Source of the DNA: Nymphaea colorata
Lineage: Eukaryota > Streptophyta > Magnoliopsida > Nymphaeales > Nymphaeaceae
Assembly: GCF_008831285.2 (NCBI RefSeq)
Contig: NC_045150.1
Location: 3,112,001 to 3,176,000, forward strand
Length of the DNA stretch: 64,000 nucleotides
Direction: 5' to 3'
Translations under genes and position numbers: made by a program
The notes under the pieces: model-generated
The model's database searches: none
What the model saw: only the letters and a program-made list of their open reading frames with translations
Told to the model about the DNA's origin: nothing
In this document: one piece after another, positions 41,801 through 53,905 of the stretch
How positions within the stretch are numbered: position 1 is the stretch's first letter
How the letters are laid out: every line of letters starts with the position of its first letter

Positions 41801-44800
41801 ATGGCGGGGATGCGTCTCCCGGCGGCTCGCTTCGCCTCTGGCTTCCTCCCGACGTCCACCAACAGAGCGATCTTCCCCTCTTACTTCCGCCTTCACCCTC
41901 TTCGTTCCCTTCAGGAGCCCTCCCCCTCCCTTTCCGTTCCCTTGTCGTCCTCTCCACTCTTTTCAGAGGTGATCGCTTATAGTAATCTTCTCTTCTTCTT
42001 CTTTGTTGTCTTGTACATTTAACATTTTCAGTTAGGTGGCTTAGTTCCCTCTTCTGCTGACTTTGCTCGTCTGAATGGGCTTCCTTTTCTGTTGGTCGCA
42101 GATCGTCGGGAGGCGGGCGGTTCACTCGGCCAGCGGCGTGTCGACGGGGTGCTTCTCCTCGGACCCTGATGAGTTGAGGAAGGCGAAGGAGGGCATTAAG
42201 GAGCTTCTCAAGAACACTTTCTGCCACCCAATTCTGGTATCTTCTTCTGTCTGATCCTTGCAATTCTGCCTTGTTTCCTCACTCTTGGAGCTATCTATTG
42301 AAACAGCAGGGCTCTTGTTTTTTGAGTTCGTTAACGTCAATTTTGAAGTTCCAGAGTGGCAAGTTCTTGCCTATTGCCGCGATGAGCTCCATATAAAATT
42401 GTGTGGTAAATGGCACGGATTGTCATGCTCCTTGAGAAATTTGGCACATACCAATCTCGGATGTTTCTTTGGTGGTGGAGTTGTGTTTGGCACCATTTGA
42501 ATTCTGGATATGCTCTGCCTGTGACATGGATTGAAACTTAAATTACGTTCTCTTGGAAGACTGACCTGGAGGAAGTTCTCTGTAGTTTGTGCCCAATTAG
42601 GTTCTGGAAGTCTCTCATGGCGTCTTTTGAAAATGCAGGTTCGACTTGGCTGGCATGATGCAGGAACATACAACAAGAACATTGAGGAATGGCCGCTAAG
42701 GGGCGGAGCTAATGGAAGCTTAAGGTTTGAAATCGAGCTGAAACATGGAGCCAATGCTGGTAAAGTGAGCTTTTAACATGGATCAGGTTTTGATTTCTGT
42801 TGTTGTTACTTCCACTTGCCTCATAAGACGATCGTCCTAGGCTTGGTGAACGCTTTGAAGCTGCTCCAACCAATCAAGGACAAGTATTCTAGTGTGACTT
42901 ACGCGGACTTGTTTCAGCTGGCGAGTGCCACGGCCATCGAGGTCCTTCACTCTGTTTCAGATTCTGGGTTTTGCTTACACTGTTCTGATGCCTTTGTTTT
43001 CGGGAAAAATATTCCGCGTTGAACATTATTTCCCATGTTTTAGGAGGCTGGAGGTCCAAAAATCCCCATGAAGTATGGGAGAGTAGATGTTGCAGGTCCT
43101 GAGCAATGTCCAGAAGAGGGGAGGCTTCCAGGTTGGTGCTTCTCAAGTTTCCATGTTATTAGGATGTAATTTTGGTTGCAAGTTCTAACTTCTCATGATT
43201 TCAACCAGCTTTGTGTCTAGCTTCTGGTCCCAGTACAAGCATCTCTTTCCGTTTGCATAGGGCAAACTCATATTATGGAACACGACCAAGTTTGTTATGG
43301 TTACAGCCGTGATGCTTTCTGCATGGGAGGCCTTTAAACTTTAAAGAATGACGAGGGTGCTAATCCTACTGTTTCAAAGTTCTTGTGAATTTGTCTCTTC
43401 TTTTTGCACTGAAGTAGGCATGAAAACTAGCTGCGGTAAAACTTAAACAAGTATTTGGGCACATTTTTGCTTAATTTCATGTTCTGACTTCTGTCATAGT
43501 GTATCAGAATTTTGCTCATGAAAACTTGCTGAGTCATTTTGTCTGATAAAATACTGAAAAGTTTTTTTTTCTACGTTTAGATGCTGGACCTCCCTCACCG
43601 GCAGAACATCTACGCCAAGTTTTTTACCGGATGGGACTAAATGACAAGGTTATCTATATCTTTGCAACTGAAAATTTCATGTGCTTAGACAATGTTGTTA
43701 CTTTTCTCCTGCTTGCTCAAACTTTAACATACAGTCTTGTGCAGGAAATTGTTGCATTATCTGGTGCCCACACCTTGGGTAGGTCTCGTCCAGAACGTAG
43801 TGGATGGGGAAAGCCGCAAACTAAGTATACTGTGAGACATGCCTGTTTCCTTATGAGGAGGATATCTTATTTTCTTTTAGAGCGACCTTGTTTTTGTTTA
43901 CTAGAATGACCATGTGAAAGAAATGCATCGCAGTTGCCAGAATCACTTGAAGTAGGAACAAAAGGTTCCTGAGCGGAGGTGCATAAAATCCATATGCAGT
44001 TTCAATCCCCAAACATGTGCCTAATTATGAAGGAATCCTTGTACATATAGGAACAGTGATCCCCATTGGAAGGGAATTTATTTGCCCAAGACGTGAATGC
44101 TTGGCATCAGACACCAATCGCCACTACTATACAGAAACATATCACAGAGCATGTTCATTGCTCAAATTCCTTTTTCTTTTAAAAACACTGTATTCTCCAT
44201 TTCCTCCATTGTCCCCTGAAGCACGTTTTCCCATAAGTTGTTCATTGAGCATGATTCTTAGCCAATAAAATCCTGCATCATGTCACATTGTGATATTTGT
44301 GACGATACTCGTTACTGTGGCCAACGCTGAAGGATAGTTTCGATTCGTTACTGTAGCTTTGCTTTTCCTTTGGCCAATAGTTCCTCCTTTTAACTGTAGG
44401 ATGCCATTTTGCTAAAACCTAGCACTCTTTTTTTTTGTTTTTAAGTTTTCATTTTCCTTTTGGTCGTTTGAATGAAAAATAAAAAATCATAAAAATATTT
44501 AGAGTCAGTTCAATTTTTCTCAGAAAGATGGACCTGGTGCACCTGGAGGACAATCTTGGACAGTAGAATGGTTGAAGTTTGACAATTCTTACTTCAAGGC
44601 AAGGATTTAAGTTTTTAGTTTGTGGCATTTGAATTTTCTTTGCCATTTGATTTTGCCATCTATAAATTCATATGTGATACAAGCAGGAAGTTAAAGAGAA
44701 AATAAATGAAGACCTACTTGTTTTACCAACTGATGCTGTTCTATTCGAGGATCCAGGATTCAAGGTAAGTTAATCTTCAGTTTGCCACTCATAGAGTATG

Positions 44801-45247
44801 CCAACGGCCCATTTGTTTCTGCCTTTCATCCCTGAGCTATATACACTGTTGGTGATCTGTAACAGGAATATGCAGAGAAATATGCTGAAGATCAGGATGC
44901 ATTTTTCAAGGACTATGCTGAAGCTCATGCTAAACTTAGCAACTTAGGAGCAAAATTTGATCCTCCAGAGGTCCATGCTTCACTCTACTTTCACTAGGAA
45001 TTATTTTTGTCTCTTTGGCAAGTTTACATGTCCTGGACTATGTCTATCACTGCTAAAACCAATCAGTTCTATTCATGCTGAAAATTAACAACCAACTCAG
45101 GCTTACAGATCCTGCTCTAATTCGGATAAGGCATTTAGCAACCCAAGCATATGAATCCTTGTCCTTGTTGAATGTGCCAATTTGGGCTGGTGTTGTGTCT
45201 AAAGAAGTTTCTTTTATGTCCTTATGATGCAGGGCTTCTCATTATGA
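41801..45247 (+). CDS. L-ascorbate peroxidase, organellar (stromal-type)
   Basis: A haem peroxidase that reduces hydrogen peroxide with ascorbate. Eleven exons: 41801-41968, 42102-42236, 42639-42759, 42841-42941, 43044-43131, 43581-43648, 43745-43831, 44524-44598, 44687-44764, 44866-44970 and 45233-45247, total 1041 bases (346 residues). Phases agree throughout. The N-terminal 60-70 residues are Ser/Arg/Phe/Pro-rich, a transit peptide for chloroplast and possibly mitochondrion. Catalytic residues are present: distal Arg, Trp and His in [12 protein letters not shown] and the proximal His in LSGAHTLGR. The chloroplast-type insert region [16 protein letters not shown] and the loop [16 protein letters not shown] are also present. 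The last exon encodes only GFSL and a stop after KFDPPE, so there is no thylakoid membrane tail: a stromal isoform. Intron 8 uses a GC donor (AAG|GCAAGG). No disabling change found. Confidence 0.95.
44599..44686 (+). other. GC-AG intron of the ascorbate peroxidase gene
   Basis: Exon 8 ends in the codons for Y-F-K (TTCAAG) followed by GCAAGG. Exon 9 starts after AAGCAG with the codons for E-V-K-E-K. No GT nearby keeps the frame and the conserved sequence. The donor matches the strong AG|GCAAG consensus typical of U2-type GC-AG introns. Confidence 0.85.
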
Positions 45248-45705
45248 TGATCCCAAAAATGGTGCAACTTAAAAGCTTCTAGCTGCAGAATGTTCACCAA
45301 GAGACGAAGAGACTCTTTGCATTTAAGATCATTTTCAGCTATTCCCACTTTCAGAAATCCCAATAGGCATTAGTTGTTCATACTGCAGGCTGAAATAACA
45401 AATTAAAAAAACCTTTCTTCCTTGTTGAACTTCTCTAGAAGCACAGTCAAGATTTTGCAATGAGTGATTGTGTCGTATTCAGTTGTTGAAATATTATTGG
45501 AAGCAATGAAGCAATAGGATCGATGCGGATGAAGGCATGGCAGCGAGCATAAGCCTCCAAAACCAAACAGATTCGTTGACTTATGATTTTGATCACCATT
45601 TTGAGTTCCTTTTTCTGTTTACTGACATCTTTGCTCAGCTTCAAGTAACCATCTTTGCAGCTTGTCTGCATTTTCTTTTATAAGTTCTCTTCCTGGACAG
45701 TTCTT

Positions 45706-45750
<45 letters not shown>

Positions 45751-46439
45751 TGTGAATATATGAAAGTGATACCTGTTAGATGTGTAGATAAGATTTAATA
45801 GGATTTTTGAAACAAACACTTTTTTTCTTGCCTTTAAAACTCATTGACGCCTAGATGTCAGAACATGTTTTTTGAGCATGCAACATTAATCTGCATAATT
45901 ATTTTCTGGAAATAACTTTCAAAATATCAAACGTGGCTAGACAGTCTCAAGATGAGGCCCATCGCTTTAACCTGCGTTCTTCTTCAGAGCCGTGACTAAG
46001 CTTTGGCCAACTTTGCCCTTCTCACTCTCCCTCATGGCGACTGAGCTGCTTGACCTCTCCCTTGGAACTGGTGGCATCGGCATTAGATCTCTCTCTCTCT
46101 CTCTCTCTAATCAATGGAGATATAGGTAGTTGTCAAGATCCAGTTTCTTTTAAAATCATGTTTGGCTGGCACCTTTAAACATTATTTTGGAGGCAAAACA
46201 GCATTTTGCATACACGAGGATGTTTACGCCTCTTTGGATAACAGTTGAAATTGGGATTGTAAAAAAACTTAATTTTGACAAAGTAAAAGTTTCAAAACCG
46301 CATGAATAGTCTAAACCTTCCGTTTGTCCACAGAAAACATTGGTTTGGTCTTGTCATTTAAACCTACAAGCCAGGAATTCCGGGTGAGCTGGATGCTAAT
46401 AACCCACCACTAGAAAAGAGGCCTGAAGGCCCCTTTATT
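45248..46439. other. Downstream region of the peroxidase gene and intergenic DNA
   Basis: Includes the presumed 3' untranslated region. (TC)n microsatellites lie at about 45710-45747 and 46089-46108. No gene and no alternative thylakoid-tail exon recognised. Confidence 0.5.
45710..45747. repeat. (CT)n microsatellite
   Basis: About 19 CT units. Confidence 0.95.
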
Positions 46440-46618
46440 CCCCTGGGGCTATATTTATTGCGCTTTGTAGGGAACCAGGGTGGGATATATGATACACCTG
46501 TCAAAAAGTGTTGTCATTCCACCATCAACAGTGTAGGAGAAACGTATCCATATGAATTGAACCGATGACGTGCTTTCAATGTGCCATCTTCCTAACCAGT
46601 TATGCTATGCTACACCCT
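46440..46618 (-). mobile_element. Probable tRNA-derived SINE
   Basis: On the minus strand the segment starts at 46618 with GGGTGTAGCATAGCATAACT, carries an A-box-like TAGCATAACTGGTTAG, and about 40 bases later a B-box-like CGGTTCAATTC. This spacing fits an internal RNA polymerase III promoter. It does not fold into a complete tRNA, so a SINE head is more likely than a tRNA gene. The 3' end is uncertain, and no A-tail or target duplication was established. Confidence 0.5.
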
Positions 46619-47139
46619 TTGAAGCCTACAAGCTAGATATTTCACAAGCCAACAATTTTTAGGGGTTTCATCCAAACAGAAGAACCTTGGGCTGTTTAGT
46701 AAAACGATAGCAGCGTGTTTTTAAGTGCAAAAGAGACTTGAACCAAAAAAAAAAAAAAAGCTACATACTAATATAACCCCTTCTATCAATTGCAGCTCAT
46801 CACAAGCAATTAGAGAAGACAGTAAGCAGCATAGGATTTTGATTTTGGACCAAGCAAGCAAACACAATAACATGTCTCAACACACCGCTTCCATAAATAG
46901 AGAACGTATGGAAGAAGCCTGGCTTATTATTGTATAGTCAGTTACATGAAATAACCTCAAGGTGTTTGGTTTGCGAGGACAATGAAAAAAGCCATAAATT
47001 TCTATCCATGGATGTTTGTCTATGGACGTTTATCCATAGAGGTGGACAAAAATTATGACCGCCACATGGTGACTGGTGTGGAATGTCCCATGCGTGATGC
47101 TGCACAGACAATACGTGTAAGGGGTGGATAGGTGTCCAT

Positions 47140-47355
47140 CCCCACAGTGTTGTTGGTAGAGGTGGGTCAACCCGAGATTTATTAAAAAAAATAAAATATA
47201 TATGTATAAAAATATACATATAATTAAAATTAAAATTAATTAAAAAAAATTCAGGCCTGGCCCGATTCAACTTGGGCCCGAGCCCAGCCCAAATTGATCT
47301 CGGGGCCAGAAAGCCCGAAAGCCTGAGAGCCCCCCGTCCGACACCCACCCTTAGT
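47140..47355. repeat. Repeat with GC-rich ends and an AT-rich core
   Basis: GGTGGGTCAACCCGAG at the left, an AT-rich middle, and GGCCTGGCCCGATTC plus GGGCCCGAGCCCAGCCC at the right. A similar layout occurs at about 61770-62035 (GGGCATCGGGTCGGCTC ... AATCGGGCCGACTAGGCCC), suggesting one dispersed family. Confidence 0.4.
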
Positions 47356-47587
47356 TGTTGGCACAATTCAAACCCCCTCTAGTGAGTTACAAACAGAATA
47401 AAAAAAGTTAAGAGCCTTGATAATTTCACATATATGATTGAGTTGCAAAAACTTGTGGATAGGTATGCATCATTTGAACTTAAAAATTTCTATCCAGTTT
47501 CTTTGACAATTAGTAGATTCTCTGAAGAAAATATATAGCTATACTTGTGATGGCAACATGGTATTGAGTCTTACTAACTAAAAGATG

Positions 47588-47797
47588 TCATACATTTTGA
47601 GAATATGCTGCATAATCTTCTTTCACATATGTTCCAAAATTGTCCACGCCATCCTGAAGCAAGCTTTCCATATACAGTCTAAGGGACTGAAATCCAAAAT
47701 GCTCATAAAACGAAATAAATGAAGCCTGCTGCAATCTAGAAGCAAGAACATTGTGAAGCTGCTGGGGGTTTGAATTCTCAACTTTATACAACATCAC
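47588..47797 (-). other. Unrecognised coding-like open frame
   Basis: The 69-residue frame has normal-looking amino-acid composition (QQASFISFYEHFGFQSLRLY, then MESLLQDGVDNFGTYVKED), unlike neighbouring AT-rich noise. No splice acceptor in a suitable place, no family recognised, and nothing continues it nearby. It may be an exon remnant of a lost gene. Confidence 0.25.
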
Positions 47798-49256
47798 CGA
47801 AGGTTTATTTCATAAAAATCAAAGCTGCAAAGGATTCTTACTGAAGTTAAAGGAGAGAGAACTAGAGGAACTTCCTATGATACAATGAGGTGCAAACCAG
47901 GAGAAGCCATCAAAGACTGCTTTAATAGGATCAGGTTACTTTGTAGATCTACATAGTGCAGCTCAGGTTATTATGTAATCATTTCAATACACTAGTTGAC
48001 ATGCGAGACTTGGTACTTAGACATGATAAATCCACATCCTTATACTTTGATTTTTGTGCTATTTAGGATTTAACCATATTAAGAAATTTAAGTTTCATAA
48101 AGGCAAATCAGATAAAAAATTGATTTGAGACTTTATCTCTTTGAAATCAGCATCACAGTAAGCTCAAAATTAGGCAGGGGCCGATCAAGAAGAAAAATAT
48201 TTCACAACATTAGGTGTTTCTCGTAGTGAATAATCCTCAAAATTGCAACAAGGTGAATGTTTGCATCCCAATTGGTTTTTGTAGTGCTTAAAAAGAAGGC
48301 TTTGTTTTGAAAAGAGATATAAAGGAACTCGTTCGTTGATGTAAGTTGTTCCCAACACCTTTATTGGAGGTAACCAAACTAAAAACTAGCCCTTTTTCTT
48401 TGCACATTTTAATATTTTTAAGTGTTACCTTAAAATTCTATATGCACGAGTGGTCAAGTTAAATAAAATTTCTAAAAATTAAGAGAGATTAAATGAGGTT
48501 TGGTCTAAGAAATAGTGCCTTTGTGGAATCTTAGGGGTATTTTAATGAACCCCAAATGCCATTGATCTTACAAAAATAAGTTAAAATTCAAACATAAAAA
48601 ACAATTATAGTTTTGAAAATCAAAGTTTTCAACCTATTTTGCCTTGAAAAAAATATGATTAGAAAATATATTTACCAATAGTTTGTTTTGCAAAGCGTGA
48701 CTTTAACATGTCATGCTTTGTAAAACCAAGAATTTTTGAGTTTGGTTTTGAAAAATAAGAACTTAAATTAGAAGGACGATGACTATAGTTTGATTCATCA
48801 TAGGGCAAAAGGAGATAACCATTACAATATTGTAATTATTTTGAAAATCATAGTATGTTTGGAAAAGAAAAGTAAAAATTTAATGTTTCAGATGATAAAA
48901 TAACATGCTTTGGAGAGGTTTTTCTTTTGAATTCTCATGAAGCATTAAAATTGACCCTATTCCAATTCCTATATAGAGAGGGTTTAGTCTTACATGCTTT
49001 AGAATTCAATAAAAAGTGCATCCAATCACATTCCTGTTTGTGATGTGTGGGTGTGTGTAACATGTTCATTCATGTTCATATAAAATGGAAAGAAAAATAT
49101 TAATAAGAAGCATTCATACGAATGATTACAAACTTGATTTAATCTACATCGAGAATTATCGTATAGTAAATCACTCAATGGTTTATTTAAAAAGTTTAGG
49201 TGGGCCATGAGAAGGTTAAGAAGAATGAAACATTGAAAAGAGAGGGGCTGAAAGAT
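47798..49256. other. AT-rich intergenic DNA
   Basis: No gene, RNA or clear repeat recognised. Confidence 0.5.
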
Positions 49257-49261
49257 GGATT

Positions 49262-49688
49262 TGATGGAGATTCAGCAGTGGAACGACGTCTGTGTCTCCT
49301 TTGCAAACTCACCACCCAAGTATCCAGGCTGAGCGCACGGTCTGTAGCAGCAAGGGAGAGGCAGCTAGCAGATGCTGAATGACAGAAAAAAAAAAGTAGA
49401 GACGAGGGAGAAGAAGATGAAGCAAAATTCAACCGGTTTGCTTCTATGAGGCTTGACGAGTTTAATCCTTTGGATTAGCCCTTGATTCAGCAGCACTGGG
49501 AACTTTATACCAACCTCATACGTTTTTCTATTTCCCAACTTATGATTATAATCTGTGAGAGATTGTTGGAATATAAATGTTAATCTAAATCTTAATTGAA
49601 AAAAATCTTTTATTTTGGAAATCAATTTTTTAATTGCCCTCTTGCAGTTACGAGGTGGACAGATAGGGCTCAGGGCCACTATCGAACA
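49262..49688 (-). repeat. 3' LTR of the old copia element
   Basis: On the element strand it begins TGTTCGATAGTGGCC and ends GCTGAATCTCCATCA. It aligns along its length with 62609-63037, both containing GCACGGTCTGTAGCAGCAAG and ATAATCTGTGAGAGA on the plus strand. Confidence 0.9.
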
Positions 49689-49700
49689 TCTCCTACTTGG
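49689..49700 (-). other. Polypurine tract of the old copia element
   Basis: AAGTAGGAGA on the minus strand lies directly next to the TGTTCG start of the 3' LTR, the expected plus-strand priming site. Confidence 0.75.
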
Positions 49701-50059
49701 TCATGAGACAGTCAGTTTGCTTCCACTATGTGTAGATTTACTTACTCTTTTCTTACATGGTTTTCTATCTTTGGTTTATCTAACATAACTTGAATTTTGT
49801 TTAAGGTTTATATAGCGAGGTTTTCCTTTCAACGGCTTTCCATCGCAACCTTTCATATATATCTTAACCTCATATAAGCTACATGCTTAGTAAATAAATC
49901 TTCAGTTATTCCCTTAGTTAAAGGGTCAACTACCATGTCATTGGAAGACATGTAATCAACTGAGATTTCAACATGATGATATTTTGCCATTATATGTTTA
50001 TTCTTTGAGTTAATAGCTCTATTTTTCATGAGTGATATTGCTGTTTGATTATCACAGTA

Positions 50060-51330
50060 TAGTTGAATTGGTTCGTGATAAGATCTTATTTAAAGTCTTT
50101 CAAGAACCGACTTATCATCAAAAGTAGTTGTAACATTACATGCTACATACTCTGCTTCTTGTGTGTGCTGAGTAATACATCCTTGTTTTTTATAGGATAA
50201 GACTATCGCTCCACCTCCAAAGAGAAAAACATATCCATATGTGGACTTACTATCGTCTTTACAATCCATTAAATCTATATCTGAATAGCTAACTAGGGTT
50301 AACTCGTTGGCTTGGTAGGACAATTTCAGTCATTTCATTCCTTTAATACACCGAAAAATTCTTTTAACTGCTTGTTAGTGAGACTACCCAGGATTACTTT
50401 GATAACAGCTCACCAAACAAATAGGAAAGCTTGTGCCTGGTATAGTACAATACATTAGATACATTAAACTGCCAACAGCCTATGTTTATAGAACATTTAA
50501 TTTTTGTTGTCCTTCACCAGGACAATCACTTCTACTTAAATTTGTGGACCCATTTAGCTATGAGAGTTCCAATATGTTTATAGTCATGAATTTGAAATTT
50601 CTTTAAGACATAATCAATATATTGTTCTTGGCTCAGACTCATGATTTTTGAGTCTCTATCTCGAGTGATCTTTATTTCTAGTATATAGGATGCTTCACCT
50701 ATGTCATTCATTTCGAAGTTCTCGCTCAACTAAATATTTGTTTTGAATATCATAATGAGAGGATACAAAAGAGACTCCGACTTTTTCAGACATATACACA
50801 CTGGTCTAGTTGATTTGCTACGTATTCAAGCTTTGTTATTGACATGTAAAAGACAAAATACCACTATCTAGGCAATTGTTTCAAACCGTATAACGATTTA
50901 TGTAACTTGTACAATTTGTCTTCATTTTCTTTGATGACACATCCCCATGGTTGAGTCAGAATATATATGGTTTCCTTTAACTGATCATTCAGAAAAATAG
51001 TTTTCACATCCATCTAACAAACATCTAAATTACAGAAAGCTACAATAGCTAGAATTATTCTGATTAATGCAAATTTTGCTACTGACAAATAGGTTTCTAA
51101 GTAATCAATCATTCTATTTGAAAAAAAAAACCTTTCGCCACCGTCTTGCTTTAAATTTCTCGACCGATCTGTCAGCATTATACTTTTTCTTTAGCACCTA
51201 TTTACGCCCAATGAGTCTTCTATTCTTAGGATGATCTGCTAGTTCCAGGATGTATTCTTATCCATGGATTCGCTTTTCTCATCCATAGTGTTTTTTCAAT
51301 CTAGTGATTCATGCGAGTTTATGGCTTTAT
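50060..51330 (-). pseudogene. Decayed reverse transcriptase and RNase H (old copia)
   Basis: RNase H is recognisable as SYSDIDLMDCKDDSKSTYGY and TQEAEYVA (50323-50090). The reverse transcriptase gives SENFEMNDIGEASYILEIKI (about 50729-50669) and, further upstream, ILTQPWGCVIK-like and NADRSVEKFKAR-like stretches up to about 51180. Stops and frameshifts separate them, and the YVDD catalytic core could not be found. Confidence 0.8.
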
Positions 51331-51395
51331 CATATGTCAAATTATCAGACATTTCGTTAATATCTGTTAAATAGCATAACTCCTTTACAATATAT

Positions 51396-52735
51396 CAATG
51401 TTGTAAGAGGCGATAAAGCGAGGCGAGGCGAGACGTTAATTGAAGCGTAAGCTTCACGGACAAATTTGTGAATTATATAATATTTGTAAAAATAACAACA
51501 AAACTGAAAAAAATAATTACAATATTAAACAGATCATTAAAGAACAATACACAACACATGCAAACAACAATAATTTGTAAGTCCAAATAAATACAATGTC
51601 ATATAATTGGCTCTTAAACAGTTAAATGTCATAGAACTATTATTGAAAAACAAATAACCAAAATTAAGTAAACCAAGATTTAGGTGACAATATTAACTAA
51701 GAGAATAAGTAAATAACAAATATTTGTGGACAATAATATAAGCATATTAAAATATATCAATTTAAAAAAATTAAAAAATATAATTGTTTAATTTAGATGG
51801 TCATCGACTCACCAACACGATCAACCTATGCATCTAAGCACAGCAAATCTGATTTAGGATAAGATACAATGGATCAGGCCACCCAACCCGCTAAAACAAT
51901 GGAGATTCCAAGTCCACTGCTGCTATAGACAAAAGGCGTCCATCACCACTTATAATAATGTTGTAGTCTTTTGCTCTCGACGCCACATGGCAACATTGGG
52001 AGGAGGACCACCATCCAAGGAGAACACGTCCAACTCCAAATGATGGCAAATGATGACAATAGCCAAAAATAAAAGAACAGGTAACATTATATTATGAGGG
52101 CAAAGATATGACTGCAATGCGAGAAGAAAATAGATTCAAGAGGGTGGCCCCGAAACTCCCCTCCGCCTCCCCCTCTTTCTTTTGGCCATGATAGAAAGAA
52201 AGAAGGCATGAACAGCCGAGCAGTATCAAAGAACGGGCAGAGAAAATGGCTTCAGGAGGGCTGCCAGTCATGGCCAGAAAGCAAGATGGTGGACATGGCC
52301 AGCGCCATGGACTGAGAGATTGAGACAGAGAAAAACTTATAGTTGCAATGGAATGATGGATTTTGACGTTGGCTATGGCTCCGCCGCTCCACCAGCCGCA
52401 GCTCCAAGCCTCCACCCTCTAACGATTTCACAGGTGCAGGGATGGTTGAATTTTACAGGTGATTTGAGATTGATCATAAGGGATTTAGGAATACAAACCT
52501 GGTTAAAATTAGGGCTAAGTGTGAAGCCCCTTGACCATTTTTATTTATTTTTATTTTTTTTTTAATTAAAAAAATTAGCAAAACTGACTTTGCCCTTGAC
52601 GCGTACGCCTCAACCAAGTGAGGCGCACGCTTCAGGGATGCGTGCGCCTCACTGCCCTACCTCAAGGCATTTTTTAGAAAAAATGCCTTGAGTCGTGTTT
52701 TTTTTTCCATGAAGTGTACGCTTCTTATAACATTG
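51396..52735. mobile_element. Non-autonomous hAT-like element, long copy
   Basis: The ends CAATGTTGTAAGAGGCG and CGCTTCTTATAACATTG form terminal inverted repeats of about 17 bases with two mismatches. They are flanked by a perfect 8-bp duplication CAATATAT at 51388-51395 and 52736-52743. Subterminal DNA is rich in GAGGCG/GCGCAC words (GCGAGGCGAGGCGAGACG at the left; GTGCGCCTCACTGCCC at the right). The middle is AT-rich, with a GC-richer patch at 52130-52450 whose open frames have no transposase motif. It interrupts the pol region of the old copia element. Confidence 0.9.
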
Positions 52736-53040
52736 CAATATATACACCATAATCATTCAGATATGAAGAAGGAGCTCTAGGTCTTTTATAATCTAATAAA
52801 GCCTGAGATGATGAGGTATTCGGATCATTTGGTTTATTACCAAACTACTCCTCAGTCGGTTTATTGTCAGACTGTTCCTCAGATGATTCATGCTCAGCTG
52901 GTTCATTACCGAACTGTTCTCCAGTCGGTTCATTACCAGACTGATCTTCTAAATACATTAGATCATCCAGTAGATCGTTATGATCTCCCACTGGATCATT
53001 GTTTTTGTTATTGAGTTCTTCTGAGAACTATACATCTCTA

Positions 53041-53905
53041 CTTTCTATAAGTCCCATAGTAGAGTGATATAATTTGTAGCCTTTGGATCCTTCTGGATGT
53101 CCAATAAACACACATCTTACTGATTTGTTATCTAGTTTATCCATTTTTGGATCTAAAGTTTTCACATATGCTATAGATCTTCATCTCATGAGATGTCTCA
53201 GATCTGGTTTTACACCAGTCCATTTCTCATAAGGAGTGGTTGGGACTGCTTTGCAGGACACTCTGTTTATTACAATGTTATAAGAAGCGTACGCTTCATG
53301 GAAAAAAACACGACTCAAGGCATTTTTTTCTAAAAAATGCCTTGAGGTAGGGCAGTGAGGCGCACGCATTCTTGAATATTATGTAATTCACAAATTTGTC
53401 TGTGAAGCTTACGCTTCAATTAACGTCTCGCCTCGCCTCATGAGAGGCTTAACGCCTCACCTCGCTTTATCGCCTCTTACAACATTACTTTATTATGTAT
53501 ATAGTTGTTAGCACAGCTTCACCCCAACAATACCATTTTGTTGTGGTGTTCTAGATATTAATTTTTGCATCTTAATTCCAAGGTGTTTGCAGTATTTGAG
53601 GAATTCATTTGATATATATTCACCATCTCGATCAAGCCTTACAACCTTGATATATTTTTCAAGTTGCCTCTCGACTTCAATTTTATATGTTTTGAATTTT
53701 TCAAGTACTTCTGACTTATATTTAATAAGGTAAATATAACCAAATCTTGAGAAGTCGTCAATGAATGTTATGAAGTATAATTTGTCACTATATATGTGGA
53801 CTCTGAAATATCTACAAATATTTATATAGATTATTTTCAATAGATCAGTAGCCTGAATTGCTTTAGATGGAAATGATTTCTTTGCCATCTTTTCATATAA
53901 ACACT
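53041..53905 (-). pseudogene. Decayed integrase (old copia), split by the short hAT element
   Basis: The integrase core gives FITFIDDFSRFGYIYLIKYK and VVRLDRDGEYIS, then TPQQNG (53888-53508). The usual AER after the last motif reads VGV, so the third acidic residue is not seen. Its C-terminal continuation KAVPTTPYEKWTGVKPDL lies beyond the hAT insertion at about 53260-53195. Confidence 0.8.
53273..53487. mobile_element. hAT-like element, deleted short copy, inverted
   Basis: 215 bases starting CAATGTTATAAGAAGCG and ending CGCCTCTTACAACATTA. The first part is nearly the reverse complement of 52600-52735 and the last part of 51396-51480, so it is the same family in opposite orientation with the centre removed. 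It is flanked by GTTTATTA (53265-53272) and CTTTATTA (53488-53495), an 8-bp target duplication with one mismatch. It splits the integrase region of the old copia element. Confidence 0.88.

Noticed and set aside
41632-42263. Minus-strand 199-residue frame over the peroxidase promoter and exons 1-2
   Set aside because: Low-complexity Arg/Glu-rich antisense frame crossing a verified intron of the plus gene.
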